The notes under the pieces were generated by a model. It worked only from the letters and a program-made list of their open reading frames with translations, searched no databases and was not told the origin of the DNA. From positions 2,728,001-2,792,000 of the forward strand of contig CM074134.1 of the NCBI GenBank assembly GCA_037178625.1: 64,000 nt of DNA, given 5' to 3'. Source of the DNA: Skeletonema tropicum. Taxonomy: Eukaryota > Bacillariophyta > Thalassiosirophyceae > Thalassiosirales > Thalassiosiraceae. The position numbers were made by a program, and so were the translations under genes. Below are positions 22,933-34,368 of this stretch, piece after piece (within the stretch, counting starts at the first letter, position 1; the number at the start of each line of letters is the position of its first letter).

Positions 22933-24740
22933 TGAAAGAGGAGTAGGAGAGAGAGTATCCCTTTTGTGTGTGGTTGTTTGAACGATAGAGAAGAAATACC
23001 AAGCTCTAACGTAGATCTCCTCTGGTCGGGGCATCATCTCACCAAAATAATCTATAATCTGACTGGCTTCGGCGGTCTGCTTTTTACTATATCTAAATCG
23101 TAGCGAACCACGTCCACGCTTTAATATGCCAGAGGCGCGTATCGCCCAAGCCTTCAATGAGCGTGCTTACATATCGATGACTCCGAACTTCCATCCGGAT
23201 GAGAAATAGTGCACTCACGGTTTGAATGAATTATCATCTTTACTGGGACAGTGACTTCATCATTCTTCAACATAATGCAAGTCACCAGTCCTTTCCTAGA
23301 CTGATGACAGGATTACAAACCTTGACAGGACCGTAAGTCCATGCCATCTCTAATCGATTACTGGGACAGTGACTTTATCATTCTTCAACCCGTTGAATAT
23401 GAATGAACGATGCTACCGCATAGCCACATTAATACATATTTGAGCGCGATTGCAATCTTCTTCGGTAGGATCTTGCTTACGGACTCTTCTTCTTCGTCTC
23501 ATTGGGGTTGTATTCACTGCTCTCGCTTGTCGCTATCAAAAACATTAAACGTGTCAGTAATTGAATCTCTTCTATTATGAATCATTTCTTATCATGTCAT
23601 TGTCTTTTGAGAAGTGGTCTGCATTTTTGGTACATTGCCGCCGGGAGTAGTTTGGTCCCTTTCGATGCTTCTTTACATCACCTCCGGCATCCTCCTCCTC
23701 ACTTGGCCGCAAGGTTGCCGTTACTGTTTGCCACTCCGTCGCCAGATTGTAATGTGACACCAATGAATCGTCTAAGCCAGACTCGTTCCCTTGGGAATAT
23801 CTGACCCACTTTTCAACAAGTTCTAGTTTGTGCTGATTTCTCCAAGAAGATTAGTCGCGTAGATCGAGGCTTAGCCATCGTTGACGTGTCCGCAGACGAT
23901 GACAAAGTGGCGGCGGATCCACATCAAAATTATTTGCTGCTGAGGCTTTGATTGTCTCACCTTCTTCTTGGTAAGGGCCCATACAAAAAAGATCCAGCCA
24001 AAGCATTTTGTTTACATCATATGTACCATATCAGAGGAAGGATTCATTTAGTTTGTTCCAATAGGCACCGCTGTATGTCATTTCAGTACAACCATTGGGA
24101 TCATCGTCCGAACCATTGCGTTAATGTTTGGCCAATTCTATTGCATATTGGCATTATTGATGTGAACATCATTCTTCCTTACATTCGCAAATTCAGCAGC
24201 CAAACATAGTACTGCATATATCGCGGTGATAGACCAAACACCCGATTGAGACTGAGTCGACAGTTGTCTCGCAAAGAGAATTACCAAGTACGTGTGTTGA
24301 CATCATCTGAGACGCGTTTGATGAACTCATTTAAGAGCAAACGAGCATATAAGCATGTCGAGTCTCTGCGACATCTCTCCAAGACATGTCGTCACGGGAG
24401 CGGAGTCAAAAATTTTGATGGTAGGAGTTTCACTCTCCTAGTGCAGTATTTTGATGGTAGGTTGATCAGTGAGTTTAGAGACGCGATTTCAATTACTGCA
24501 ACAGGAGATTGTATATTGACTACATTATTATTAGATGCTTCGTCCATAGGGGTGCTCGGGTTGTGATTGGGTTCTCATGGACTTTTTTAGTGACCATGAG
24601 AAATAAAGTCCACTACTCACGCGCACGGAATTGGCAGCTCCGTTACCAAAAATCTCCAGTGTGACCCCGCAATAAAATAGTATAATTCCTACGTAGAATA
24701 TTTGTCCTATCAGAGATTGAATTTTCTCTACACAGAGTCA
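22933..24740. other. LOX-b 3' flank and unassigned sequence
   Basis: To about 23169 the flank matches that of LOX-c (AGAGGCGCGTATCGCCCAAG). A 32-bp direct repeat (TTACTGGGACAGTGACTT then ATCATTCTTCAAC) lies at about 23239 and 23360. Between 23575 and 24566 there are short open frames on both strands without recognisable content. No gene called. Confidence 0.45.
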
Positions 24741-25397
24741 TACTGTACGAATGGGTTCAATGGGACACTTTTCCGTCAATCTCGGGAGTTAGTGGACAAG
24801 TAAGGTATCAATGAGCTTCTACGGACCAAAATAATAACATTGACGCTTTGAATTAGGGTCAACGCCCATGTAGTTGCCGAGATATGGCAGGTCGTAGGCA
24901 GGGCTGTATCCACTCCGTACCCACCGAAAAAATACCTAGGTATCAGGTATTTTTGGGTATTGGGTGTAACTATTGCGTACGTACCTGCTCGATTTCAGTA
25001 TGGGTACTTACCTGATACGTACTTACCTAAGGGTAACTACATTCTGGGTACTTCTAATCAGGTACAAAAGAGCTCAAAATACCCGTAAAATTGCGAAATT
25101 TACCCCTGAAATGACCAAAATTCTTCAGAAAAGTACCCATTCAAGGACCAAACTCGCACCTAATGGGGTCACCTAGGTAATGGGTACGTAACCAAGTAAT
25201 ACGTACCCAGTCGAAAATACGGATGGGTATTAACCAATACGTAGGTACCTACGTTTTTTCGGACTAGGTATAGCCCTGGTCGTAGGGAGCTGATTTCACC
25301 ATGGTGAATGTGTCTTTAGATGACCATTTTTGAGAGTCGAGTCAATTAAAATTCCTTATGAATTCCTAGCTGGCCCATTGAACCCATTCGTACAGTA
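24741..25397. mobile_element. TA-flanked palindromic element, split by a hAT-like MITE
   Basis: A perfect 24-bp inverted repeat: 24741-24764 starts TACTGTACGAATGGGTTCAA and 25374-25397 is its exact reverse complement. If the outer TA on each side is the duplicated target, the element proper is 24743-25395. Without the nested insert (about 388 bp) it is about 270 bp, a typical non-autonomous size. No coding capacity. Confidence 0.75.
24899..25278. mobile_element. hAT-like MITE nested in the element above
   Basis: The 380-bp insert begins CAGGGCTGTATCC and ends with the complementary TAGCCCTG, and is flanked by a perfect 8-bp duplication GTCGTAGG (24891-24898 and 25279-25286). CAGGG termini with an 8-bp duplication are typical of the hAT superfamily. 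The interior is rich in GGTA/TACC motifs (GGGTA, TACCT), so the two halves can pair imperfectly. No open frame for a transposase. Confidence 0.85.
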
Positions 25398-25435
25398 GGA
25401 GGTGAGTTCCTCGTTTTAAAAGCTCACGCAATGGT

Positions 25436-25500
25436 GACGAATCTTATCTGTCAGCCTTGGTTTCTTCGAGCGAAGGATACGAGGATTTCCTCGTGAATTA
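25436..25500 (-). pseudogene. F-box N-terminal relic upstream of LOX-c
   Basis: On the minus strand the codons RSKKPRLTDKIRH match the N-terminal part of the relic upstream of LOX-b. The remaining F-box gene is absent, the sequence beyond being the element at 24741-25397. It shows that the LOX-c duplication carried the divergent F-box start with it. Confidence 0.55.
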
Positions 25501-25623
25501 CACGTGGGAATTGGTTGAAACGCCCATCTGCTTGCTTTGGGTGGGTGCGTCTACATCATTCAATCAAGTCAAGTTGAAGTGGGAAACAGTAACTTGAATG
25601 CAGTATTGTACACGTTGGCTTTC

Positions 25624-25765
25624 CTCATCGCATCACAGCGGTTCACGCCTCACGTAATTTAACGGCTAACGCAAGGCTGTTGTGTAAGCATAGTTATTCC
25701 CTTGTTAAGCGTCGTTTTCCAAAAAACCCAAGAGACGCTAACCTGTTGCCTGAACCGCCGTGGCA
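25624..25765 (+). promoter_or_regulatory. conserved upstream block of LOX-c
   Basis: Third copy of the block seen before LOX-a and LOX-b (CATCACAGCGGTTCACGCCT, ATAGTTATTCCCTTGTT, CCGCCGTGGCA). It ends 150 bp before the ATG at 25916. Confidence 0.55.
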
Positions 25766-25915
25766 ATCTCGATAATATTTTGATGCAGAAAGATTCAAAA
25801 AAAGATCTTTCGCCAGCCACAATAATGAGAACACTGAGAAAAATTGAGCACCAGGCAGTGACACCCGCAGAGCACCCGACACACCGAGAACCAAGAAGGA
25901 GATACATATATCAGC

Positions 25916-28357
25916 ATGAAGTTCCAACTAGCTGCCCTTGCGAGTGTTGCTCTGCTACCCCAAGCGAGTGCCTTTGCCCCTGCGGGATTCTCTGCCAGCA
26001 AATCCAGCGTCAGCGGCAGCGAAGGAGTTCGATCGGCGAATGTCTTCTTGAACAGGGCATCGGCAATTGATGATGAGGAGTATCTCTACAATGAGGGAGG
26101 AAACGACGCTTGGTCGAAGCTGATCAAGATGAAAGACTTCGATCCAGATGAAGAAGATGATGAGGAGCTGGTCAAGGAAGTTCTAGATGCAGCCGCCGCT
26201 GTTCTGGAGATCGAGGCGTTAGAAGATGAAGACTCCTCTTCCATTTTTAAATCCGCTCTGGCTCTTGTGAGTTTACTCAGAGAGCAGGTGGGAAAGAAAA
26301 AGTCTTTGGATTTTACAACTTACTCAAACCACCCTGAGGTAAGCTATTTCTCCATGTTCAAAAGTATTCATGATCACATCACGTATCTTTTCACCATTAG
26401 AGTGTGCTCACGTACATATAATACTTATCATCAATAGTTCCCAGACGTTGATCTATCAGGTGCAATGAAGAAGATGGATGGTTTTCCTCCAGTCAGTCAG
26501 ATCTTTTCTTTGAAAAAGATTGTAAGACTTGTTCTTCGGAGTCAAAAATTTGCTTTGGGGATGAAAAGTGTAGAAGATAACATCAACTCTCCCAAGACGA
26601 CGCAGGAGGATGCTTACAAAGCTTGCTTCACAAAGGAAACAATTGGGCGTTTCGGTGTCATCCCTAATCCAGCAAACTTTCTTCCCGCTCCTTATGCGGT
26701 GAGTAACTGGGAAAAGGATTCGGCCTTCGCGAGGCAGTTCTTTTGCGGCACCAATCCTGTCATGATCGAGGTAGCAAAAGATCCGGAGAAGCAATTGTCC
26801 AAGAATTTAGTTGACTATTTTGGGAAAGACAAGCTACAAGCATTGGCTGACAAGAATCAACTCTTGTTTGTTAGCTATGACGATCTTGCCGAACTTGAGG
26901 TCAATCCACATCAAATGTTTCCACTACCACTTAATGATGCTAGTGGACCAGATGGCGGACCAGCACCCCAAACCCATCCAAAGTATTTCTACGCCCCAAT
27001 CGTTTTGTTTACTTATGATTATGATAACGACGAGCTTGATGTTTTGGGGATCCAACTTGAGCGCACCGATGATGCTCGTGTTTATACCAAGAATACCTGT
27101 GGTGAGAATGAGTGGCTTGCTGTCAAGTGTCAGGTAACAGCAGCTGACAGTAACATGCATCAATGGGTGAGCCATCTTGGAAATACGCACCTAACCATGG
27201 AGGTAAGCATGAGAAGATACTCTATTATTTTCACTATACTGTGAAAATGTTCATGTCATTCGACTCATCCGCGCATACCCTCTTTCTTATATCTCAAAAA
27301 TAATGTGCACAGCCACACATCATTGCTATCTATAACACATTGAGGCAGGCGAAACATCCTCTCTACACCTTTCTTCAACAAAATTGCCGTGATACTCTCC
27401 TATTGAACTGTAAGTTATCTTTGTTTGCGTTTTGTGTTCGAACATATTGTGCTCCTCAAACCTCAAGATGTTTGTACTAACATTGCACCTCATTCGTATT
27501 ATCACACAGGGGCCGCACGAGGAACCCTTGCAAAATTTGGAGAAAAGTCCTTTGGAGATTTTCAAGCTGCAGTTGGAGTCGGACAATTCATGCAACTCAT
27601 CGGAAAGATGTGGTCAAGGTACAGCTTCTTTGAAAAAACAAGCCTTCCCAATGAACTTGCAAGCCGAGGATTTACCGAGGACGTGCAAATTCCTGGCTAC
27701 TTGTACCGCGAAGATGGGATGAAGTTGTGGAATGCAATCGGCAGCTTTGCCACAGACTTTGTTGACGATGTCTTCGAATCCGATGAAGCTGTTGCACGTG
27801 ATGTGGTCGTGCAAGAGTGGGCAAGAGAAACTACGGATCCTGACAAGGGTGCAGTGAATGGATTTCCTACTTCGTTTGAGGACAAAGAAACAGTTGCTAA
27901 AGTTCTCCAAACTATCATGTGGATGACTTCGGGTCTTCACGCTGCCGTGAACTTTCCCCAATACGAAGAGTATGGTTATGCGCCCCATAAATCATTGCAC
28001 CTTCGTGCAGACTTGAGTACCATGCCAAAAGATGATGCCGAAATTCGCGAATGGATGTTTGAGAATATGTTCCCACACATTAGAACTGACGACGACTGGC
28101 TGAGAGAGTCGACAGGTCCCGCAGTTCTTAACATGCTTGAAAAGGCTATTGCGCTCACGACACCTTCGATGCATTGCATCGACAACCTGGCCGATAAATT
28201 CGAAGTCCATGGGACGGAAGCTTACGACAAGTTCCTCAAAAAACTTAACGTCATCAGCGAGGAAATTGAAGCTAGGAACGATGAGGCTGAGAAAGCCAAC
28301 AAACCCCCTTACAATTACTTGAATCCCAAGAATGTACCTGCATCGATTGATATCTAG
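25916..28357 (+). CDS. LOX: plastid-targeted lipoxygenase LOX-c (4 exons)
   Basis: Exons 25916-26338, 26438-27202, 27313-27409 and 27510-28357, with the same GT-AG borders and phases as LOX-b, giving 710 aa. Signal peptide MKFQLAALASVALLPQASAF followed by AP. The iron motif is HQWVSHLGNTH (Q for E at the second position, still allowed by the family pattern); LHAAVNF and a terminal Ile are present. Exon 2 differs from LOX-a and LOX-b near INSPKTTQEDAYKA by an extra codon. A divergent patch follows ENMFP (HIRTDDDWLRESTGPAVLNM). Introns are kept, so the copies arose by DNA duplication, not retroposition. All three appear functional by open frame and ligands; expression cannot be judged. Confidence 0.92.
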
Positions 28358-28632
28358 ATCTAGTGAAAGAGGAGGAGGAGGAGGAGAGAGGAACCCTTTT
28401 GTGTGTGGTTGTTTGAACGATAGCGATAGCGAAGAAATACCTAGCACTAACTTAGATCATAATTTGATCTCCTTTGGTCAGGGCATCATTCCACACGAAT
28501 AATCTACTTATATAATCTGACTTGCTTCGGCGGTTTGCTTTTTACTATATCTAAATCGTAGCGAACCTCGTCCACGCTTTAATTTTAAGATCCCAGAGGC
28601 GCGTATCGCCCAAGCCTTCAATGAGCGTGCTT

Positions 28633-28833
28633 ACTATAAAACCACACTAGTACATGTGGTGTTGTGACAAGCACGACTGGAGAGAGTGGTGGTGACACAA
28701 AACGAGTGGTAAATGACCACACTGATGCATGCTTCGCTGCAACATACAGTGTGGTCATACCACGAGTTTGGTCACAGCACTCTCCACGAGTGTGGTCACA
28801 CACGCCACTCGCACTCGTGTAGTTTTATATAGT
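28633..28833. mobile_element. small inverted-repeat element (MITE-like)
   Basis: Ends pair as ACTATAAAACCACAC (28633) and the complement of GTAGTTTTATATAGT (28833), with one or two extra bases; the interior repeats GTGGTCA/TGACCAC motifs symmetrically. It begins exactly where the LOX-b and LOX-c downstream flanks stop matching, so it may have inserted at, or marked, the duplication border. No clear target duplication. Confidence 0.5.
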
Positions 28834-29670
28834 GAAGCTATGTGTTGATTGCAGCAAGGAGAGTGCGGTCTAAAATCGCTTTACACACAGCCACAAGCAC
28901 ATGCAAAAATCAACACCATGGCGTCACATACTTATCTATGACTCAGAACACGAAGACGATAGAGATAACGGAGATTTCCCGATCGAGGCAAATGCGACTG
29001 GTGCTGTTGCCGTGCCCGATTGGGATTGGCTGAAACAGAAGATCCAACAGCGGCGACTATAGGAGGAGAATGCTATGCAAGTCTCGTCATACTCATAAAA
29101 ATGTCATTGTTTTGATCATTGTTGGTACGGTAGGTGGAGACAGTGAGGTAGAGCCGTAGCCTACACTACGATTGTTTCGATGTACAGAAAATGCGGATAC
29201 ACTCAGTCGTTTCTTCACTTGCGGTTCGTGATGTAGTAATGTAGGTAAGCCACAGGACAAGAATAAGATCGTTCTCTGTTTTCCTTCACCTTTCTCCCAA
29301 TTTCCGACCGCGTTGAATTTTTGCAATTGATGATAGAAGTAGGAAGGAAACAGCGGCGATAGCATCGTTGGTAAGAAGAATAGTCAGTAGTGCTGTTGAT
29401 AGATGGAGAGACATAGGTTCACAAGTGGAGATCTCATTGCATTTCGTTGCTCTGTGCGGCTTTCTCTCTTTGCGTACTTATCTGTGTTTTTGGGTGATGT
29501 TGAAATAATAATATTCGCCACCGATATATGATGTGTTTCTGTTTATTTGTGTTTCATTCCAGACTGAGAATTAATACACTCACCTATTTCACTAATCGAT
29601 TATCTATCTCATCTTCATCCACTCCAGTCAAACAATCAAAATAAACAAATCAACAAAAAATAAATAAAAG
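28834..29670. other. unassigned; possible orphan 3' coding fragment
   Basis: On the plus strand 28915-29060 reads an open stretch RHILIYDSEHEDDRDNGDFP then VPDWDWLKQKIQQRRL and a stop, which looks like a gene end without a start. The rest to 29670 is the AT-rich 5' flank of the next gene. Confidence 0.35.
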
Positions 29671-29931
29671 ATGGTACACATAGACGGTCACGAAATCGCC
29701 ATGCTCTCCACAATCAGCGGAGCCATCGGTGTCACCCACGGCATCTACGGCAAGGGATGGTTCAAATCACTCATCCATCGACAGCCCATTATTGCATTTT
29801 CGTTGGCGATTGGTGGGTTGGGAGTTTGTATGCCGTTGGTGATTGTCCCGATTAGGAAAAGGCTAGGGATGCCGACGAATCAGTATGATCATTCGTCTCC
29901 TGGAACGGTTTTTCCAAAGTTGATTGAGTAG
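29671..29931 (+). CDS. small one-helix membrane protein, like mitochondrial complex I NDUFA3/9.5 kDa subunit
   Basis: 86 aa, single exon, starting at the first ATG after an A-rich leader. A hydrophobic segment IIAFSLAIGGLGVCMPLVIV (residues about 40-59) is followed by PIRKRLGMPTNQYD. The order short N-terminus, H-R-x-P, one helix, then P-I-R-(K/R)-x-(L/I)-G resembles the 9.5 kDa/NDUFA3 accessory subunit of NADH:ubiquinone oxidoreductase as known from fungi. If so it would sit in the mitochondrial inner membrane. The identification rests on a short pattern and could be wrong; reality as a gene is likely from length, codon use and position between unrelated genes. Confidence 0.55.
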   Translation: MVHIDGHEIAMLSTISGAIGVTHGIYGKGWFKSLIHRQPIIAFSLAIGGLGVCMPLVIVPIRKRLGMPTNQYDHSSPGTVFPKLIE

Positions 29932-30489
29932 ATTAGTTTCATCAAAAGAGTGTGTTGGTAGGAAGAGGGGAGAGGTTAGTTGATAGGGGGGATTGTGGTA
30001 ATATTATAATTGGGAGGGGAGGCAGAATTTTATTGCATAACTGAGGGAGAAAATGAGGGGGGGAACTGGACTTAACGTTGAATTTTCCAAAGATAACACC
30101 GTATTGAGGAAAATAAGACATCGTTGTAAACTATGAATTATTTACTTTCAATTAGTATTGACCTCTAGAGAGAAGATAATGATTCGTATGCGAAGTGTTA
30201 TGGCAATGAGGCTCAATTGAGGCGGGCACACGTACATACAGCAATCTTGTGAAAAATGCCAACGATATTCGTATGCAAAATATTGTTGCGACCCTCCACG
30301 CACATCATTGCCCAATGGGATGAAATGAAGCTGTATAGCTAGATAATTGTTCTTATTTCATTTCCTAATTTCACACACACACACACAACATTCAACATTG
30401 CCTCATTACATATATAACCCCATACCATGCGTCTATTCCATCCCCATTTTCCTGCCAACCAACATCAATCCATCCCCATGAGTATGTGT
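29932..30489. other. intergenic, nothing recognised
   Basis: 3' flanks of the two converging genes; a CA repeat at about 30373-30386. Confidence 0.45.
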
Positions 30490-31726
30490 TCATTCATCAA
30501 TAGTATCCGAAGTCTTACCACAACCACACATCATAAAAAACGATCCACTAGCCTGATCTTCTTCACTATCATCTGGATTATCTACTTCCATGGTAATATC
30601 ACATTCATTCGTAACACTGCCACCACCCTCTTCCCCCGCGAAACTCATTGCTACGGAGGTACTCCTCCCATCTGCAATGGAGGAGGATGTTATTGATTGA
30701 GTGGATGTTGGATCATTGTCATTGTTGATGCTTGTAGCGTTGCTGCTGTTACCATTCCTCATCATGATGTCATTATTTATTGGCAACATCATTGATGAGG
30801 ATGTGTTACTATCATCACGATGATCATGATGATTGCCATCCACAGCATTGTGATTGCCAACACTATTGGTTGCTATTGTCAGTTTCATAATACTTTCCAT
30901 ACAACTCTTTCGAAGACTTGGGTGTCGATGGTCGTGTCGAATCCGTAGTATTACTATTACTCGCATTATGACCCCTCTCCTTCTTCCTCCCACCATTTGT
31001 AAACTGACCAACACCACCACCACCATTATTCCAATGCAAATGACCATTATTCAGACCACCACCACCACCACCCATTATCATACCCCGTTTTCGTCGTACC
31101 AAAACCTCCTCCGCCACCCTCGAAAACAAATTCGTTACATTCACATCCAATTTCGCACTCGTTGGTACATACAATACATTCAATGCTTGTGCCAATTGCT
31201 CCACTTCATACTCATGCACCACCTCCCTACCATTAGTATTACCACCACCACCACTGTTGTGGAGTAAATCAGTCTTTAATGCAACAATGGCAACCACCAC
31301 CACCGAAAAGGAAATGGTCCTCCGTAATTCATTCAACCATGATCGCATCCCCTCATAACTGGAACGGGAGGTGACATCATACCCTAATAGGATGGCGGAG
31401 GATGTGGCATAGTAGCATTTTGCTGCCGTGTGTGCTCCATTGACTGCTGTGCTTTTGTTGTTGTTGTTGTTGTGTTGGTTGTTGTTTGGGACACCGGCAA
31501 CATCCCATATCTGAATTTTCGTCGGGATATTGGAAGATGTCACGGGGATGGATTTGGTAACAAAATTTGGATTGCGCGATTGTTGTTGTATTGAAAATGA
31601 TGATGATGATGATGTTGGGGTGGGGGAAGTACTACTACTGTGATGTTGCTGTTGTCGGTAATAGCCTTGGGTGAAACGTGTGACTAGGGAGGTTTTTCCG
31701 CAGTTGGCATCTCCGAGGATGACGAG
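30490..31726 (-). CDS. Rab/Ras-like small GTPase with low-complexity inserts
   Basis: Small GTPase, probably in membrane traffic. An intron acceptor (ATATTACAG) ends at 31727, so coding of this exon begins at 31726 with LVILGDANCGKTSLVTRF (P-loop GxxxxGKT). Further: IWDVAGV (DxxG), ALKTDL at the G4 position where NKxD is usual, and VPTSAKLDVNV (G5). The intron-derived reading upstream (a run of Ile) is not protein; the first exon was not found. Inserts are unusual: Gln/His/Ser-rich after the P-loop region, an Asn-rich run after the DxxG motif, and a Gly/Asn-rich tail. The frame stops at 30863, but an overlapping frame one base away runs on to 30490 and ends MMCGCGKTSDTIDE, whose Cys-Gly-Cys could be the prenylated end of a Rab. 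A short intron or a frameshift may link them. The G4 change (N to L) may alter nucleotide affinity. Confidence 0.7.
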
Positions 31727-31799
31727 CTGTAATATTATAGTTATAATAATAGATGCAATGATGATGATGATGTATGAATGAAGCGAGAGATCAGTCAAG

Positions 31800-32389
31800 A
31801 TGTACGGTAAGTATGTTAGAGCATTGTCATGATTCTAGAAATTGCAACTCTAGCAACGCTCAAAAGCAGGCAGCAGCAGCGTCATAGCGTCATTTCTTCT
31901 TCACACATGATGTGCACAATTAACTTGCCTTGAGCTCAGCTTGCGGTATTTCTACGTGAGGCATTGGAAAGAAACGTCAATACAATGCTGCTAGATGGGG
32001 ATTATATAAGCGACTATTTCTACCGCTCTTGTGGTGTTGCCTGGTTGCATGAAATCACTCTCACATAGTGTTGATGTAGGTACGTTTAGGGAAGCCGAGT
32101 CTTGTCCATGGTCATGGATGCATGGAGGATGGAGGTTTTTTTTCCGTTTTTTTTTTTTTCGGGTTTCAGGTTTTGCAAATCGTGCATCGTGTCTCAAATT
32201 TCACCCCCTCATAAGATCGTCCCCATATTACTTACCCCTCATAAATTACTAAAAGAATAGAGCTAACAAAAACAATACCCCCAAAATCTTTTGGAAAGCA
32301 CAAGTGAATTCTACCCCGAAAACACAACCGCGATTCTCCACCGCACATACATAAACCGAGAGATCATAAAACACCAATAATCAACAACC
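31800..32389. other. intergenic between divergent GTPase and SR genes
   Basis: Holds the unseen first exon of the GTPase and the SR gene leader. Two T-runs at about 32136-32160. Nothing else. Confidence 0.4.
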
Positions 32390-34368
32390 ATGGACACCGC
32401 ACCACCCCAAGATCCACCCGTGGCCAACAAACCCACCGACGATCACATGAACGATCCCCTCACCTCTTCTTCCGCACCCCCCAGTGGTGGTGGAATGATG
32501 GACACTACCACCAACAATAACGAAGACGAAGGAGCCATCCACGAATCATCCACCTCCAATAATAATTACAATCCCACAGGACTCGGAACAGGAATCCGTC
32601 CCATCTTTTTAGGGAATTTATCACACAGTTGTCTCAGTAGCGATGTGGAACATATGTTTCGTAATCCGGTTAGTAGGGGGAGTGGTGGAGGATATGGTGG
32701 AGATCAGGAGAAGGAGGAGGGGATGGCGAGTGAGGTTGCTCCGTTTGATTTGGATCGGGTGGTGAGTGAATACAAGATGTGTTTATGTGATGTGTTATGT
32801 ATTATATTTTGTTACTTGATGTGTTTATTATTGTATTAGTCAGCTAACAAGAATATAATATCAATTGATAATCTCCCCAATTTATAAACAGGACATGAAA
32901 CGAGGATACTGCTTCGTCTTTCTCCAAGATCCAAAAACCATTGAGGAAAAGAATCGTATTGAAGCCTATGTTGGAGAAATCAATGGAATGTACGTGCCAT
33001 CCTACTATTCATCGTTATCGTCCTACTATTCATCGTCCATCGTTTGTTCTACGTGAATAATATCAGAGAGAGAAACAGAGAGATTTCAGTTTGTCTTCGA
33101 TTAATATTGTATTTCTACGATGAGATTTTCGGGGGGATAGTGCTATGAGGGAGGAGAGGGGGGTCATCCATCCATAATGACTGGATAAATCCAAGAAATT
33201 AATTCTCTGCACTTTTATCATTGCAGTTGGATTACTCTTGCGATTTATCCCTCTCCCCTCCCTACTTGTTGCAACCTATCCTCCCCCTGAAAATACTATC
33301 TTCGAAAAAAAATGATCTACGAAAGAGTGATTGGAAGGAGAGATCATCGTGTCATATCATCCTGTCTTCTGTTTTGTCATATCATCATCGCACATTCATC
33401 TACCAAAATCATCAATTCTTCAACACATTTACTCACACCCACCCATCCTCTTTCTTCCTCAACCTTCCTATTCTTATCTTCTTTTTTCTCCATCAACGCA
33501 CACACACCCAAATCCAAAACACCATTCTCTCTCTCTCTCTTACTACACACACAGGAACATCCACAACGTCTCCAACGCAGTCCGCGCCGAATTCGCCCGA
33601 GGCGACGGCCGCGTCAAACGCAAGGAAGACGAACGTCGCAAGAAAATCTCCCCCTCCGAAACACTCTTTGTTGTCAACTTTCACGAAGAAACGACCAAAC
33701 GGGAAGATTTGCAAATGTTATTTGAACCATATGGACGATTGGTACGGATTGAGATGAAGAGGAATTATGCCTTTGTCCAGTTTGAGACTGTGGAGGAGGC
33801 GAGTCGGGCGAAGGATGCGACGAATGGGGGGAAGTTGGATCAGAGTGAGATTACGGTGGAGTATGTTGCGAGGAGGATGGGGGAGGGTGGTGGACGTGAT
33901 AGGGGTCGTAAGTAGTTGTGTGTTGTTGTGGTTGGTTGGATGATTTATTGTATTGTTGGTGGGAGTTGATTTCTGTTTGTGTGGTGTGTAGGCTCACAAC
34001 AATGTTCCATCTTGCATTTTTTTACACCTATCAACATAGGTCGTGATGACTACCGCGGAGGGTACCGTGGAGGATACCGTGGCGATCGCTACGATGACCG
34101 CCGTGACAGAGGAGGCAGGAGGGATGACTATCGTGGTGGATACCGTGGTGATCGTGACCGTGATTACAGGCGTCGTTCTAGGTCTCGCAGTCGCTCTCCG
34201 GGATATCGTCGTCGTAGTCCCCCACGTTACAGTCGCCGCAGCCGCTCTCGCAGCCCTGGATATCGTGGACGGGATTATGATGACCGTCGTACCTCTGATC
34301 GTGGAGGGTCTAGGGATTATGATAGGGGGTATGAACGTTCTGATCGTGGATATGGAGATGGGAGGTAG
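32390..34368 (+). CDS. SR-type splicing factor, two RRMs and an RS tail (4 exons)
   Basis: Binds pre-mRNA and helps define splice sites in the nucleus. Exons 32390-32761, 32892-32989, 33555-33907 and 34040-34368; phases 0, 2, 1 join exactly into 383 aa. RRM1 is split by introns: RPIFLGNLSHSCLSSDVEHM (RNP2) in exon 1, KRGYCFVFL (RNP1) in exon 2, and the end in exon 3 (MNIHNVSNAVRAEFARGDGR). RRM2 lies in exon 3: TLFVVNFHEETTKREDLQML and RNYAFVQFETVEEASRA. Exon 4 codes Arg/Gly/Asp/Tyr repeats (DDYRGGYRGGYRGDR) and an RS stretch (RRRSRSRSRSPGYRRRSPPR). The donor of intron 3 is GTAAGT at 33908. Domain order fits SRSF1/4/6-like proteins, though the N-terminal 60 residues are acidic and extra. Intron 2 is long (565 bp), a possible site of alternative splicing. 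Confidence 0.88.

Noticed and set aside
24246..24566. 106-aa plus-strand protein
   Set aside because: No recognisable composition or homologue, no splice or start context; treated as chance.
30427..30696. Plus-strand frame before the GTPase
   Set aside because: Antisense to the low-complexity GTPase tail; composition mirrors it.
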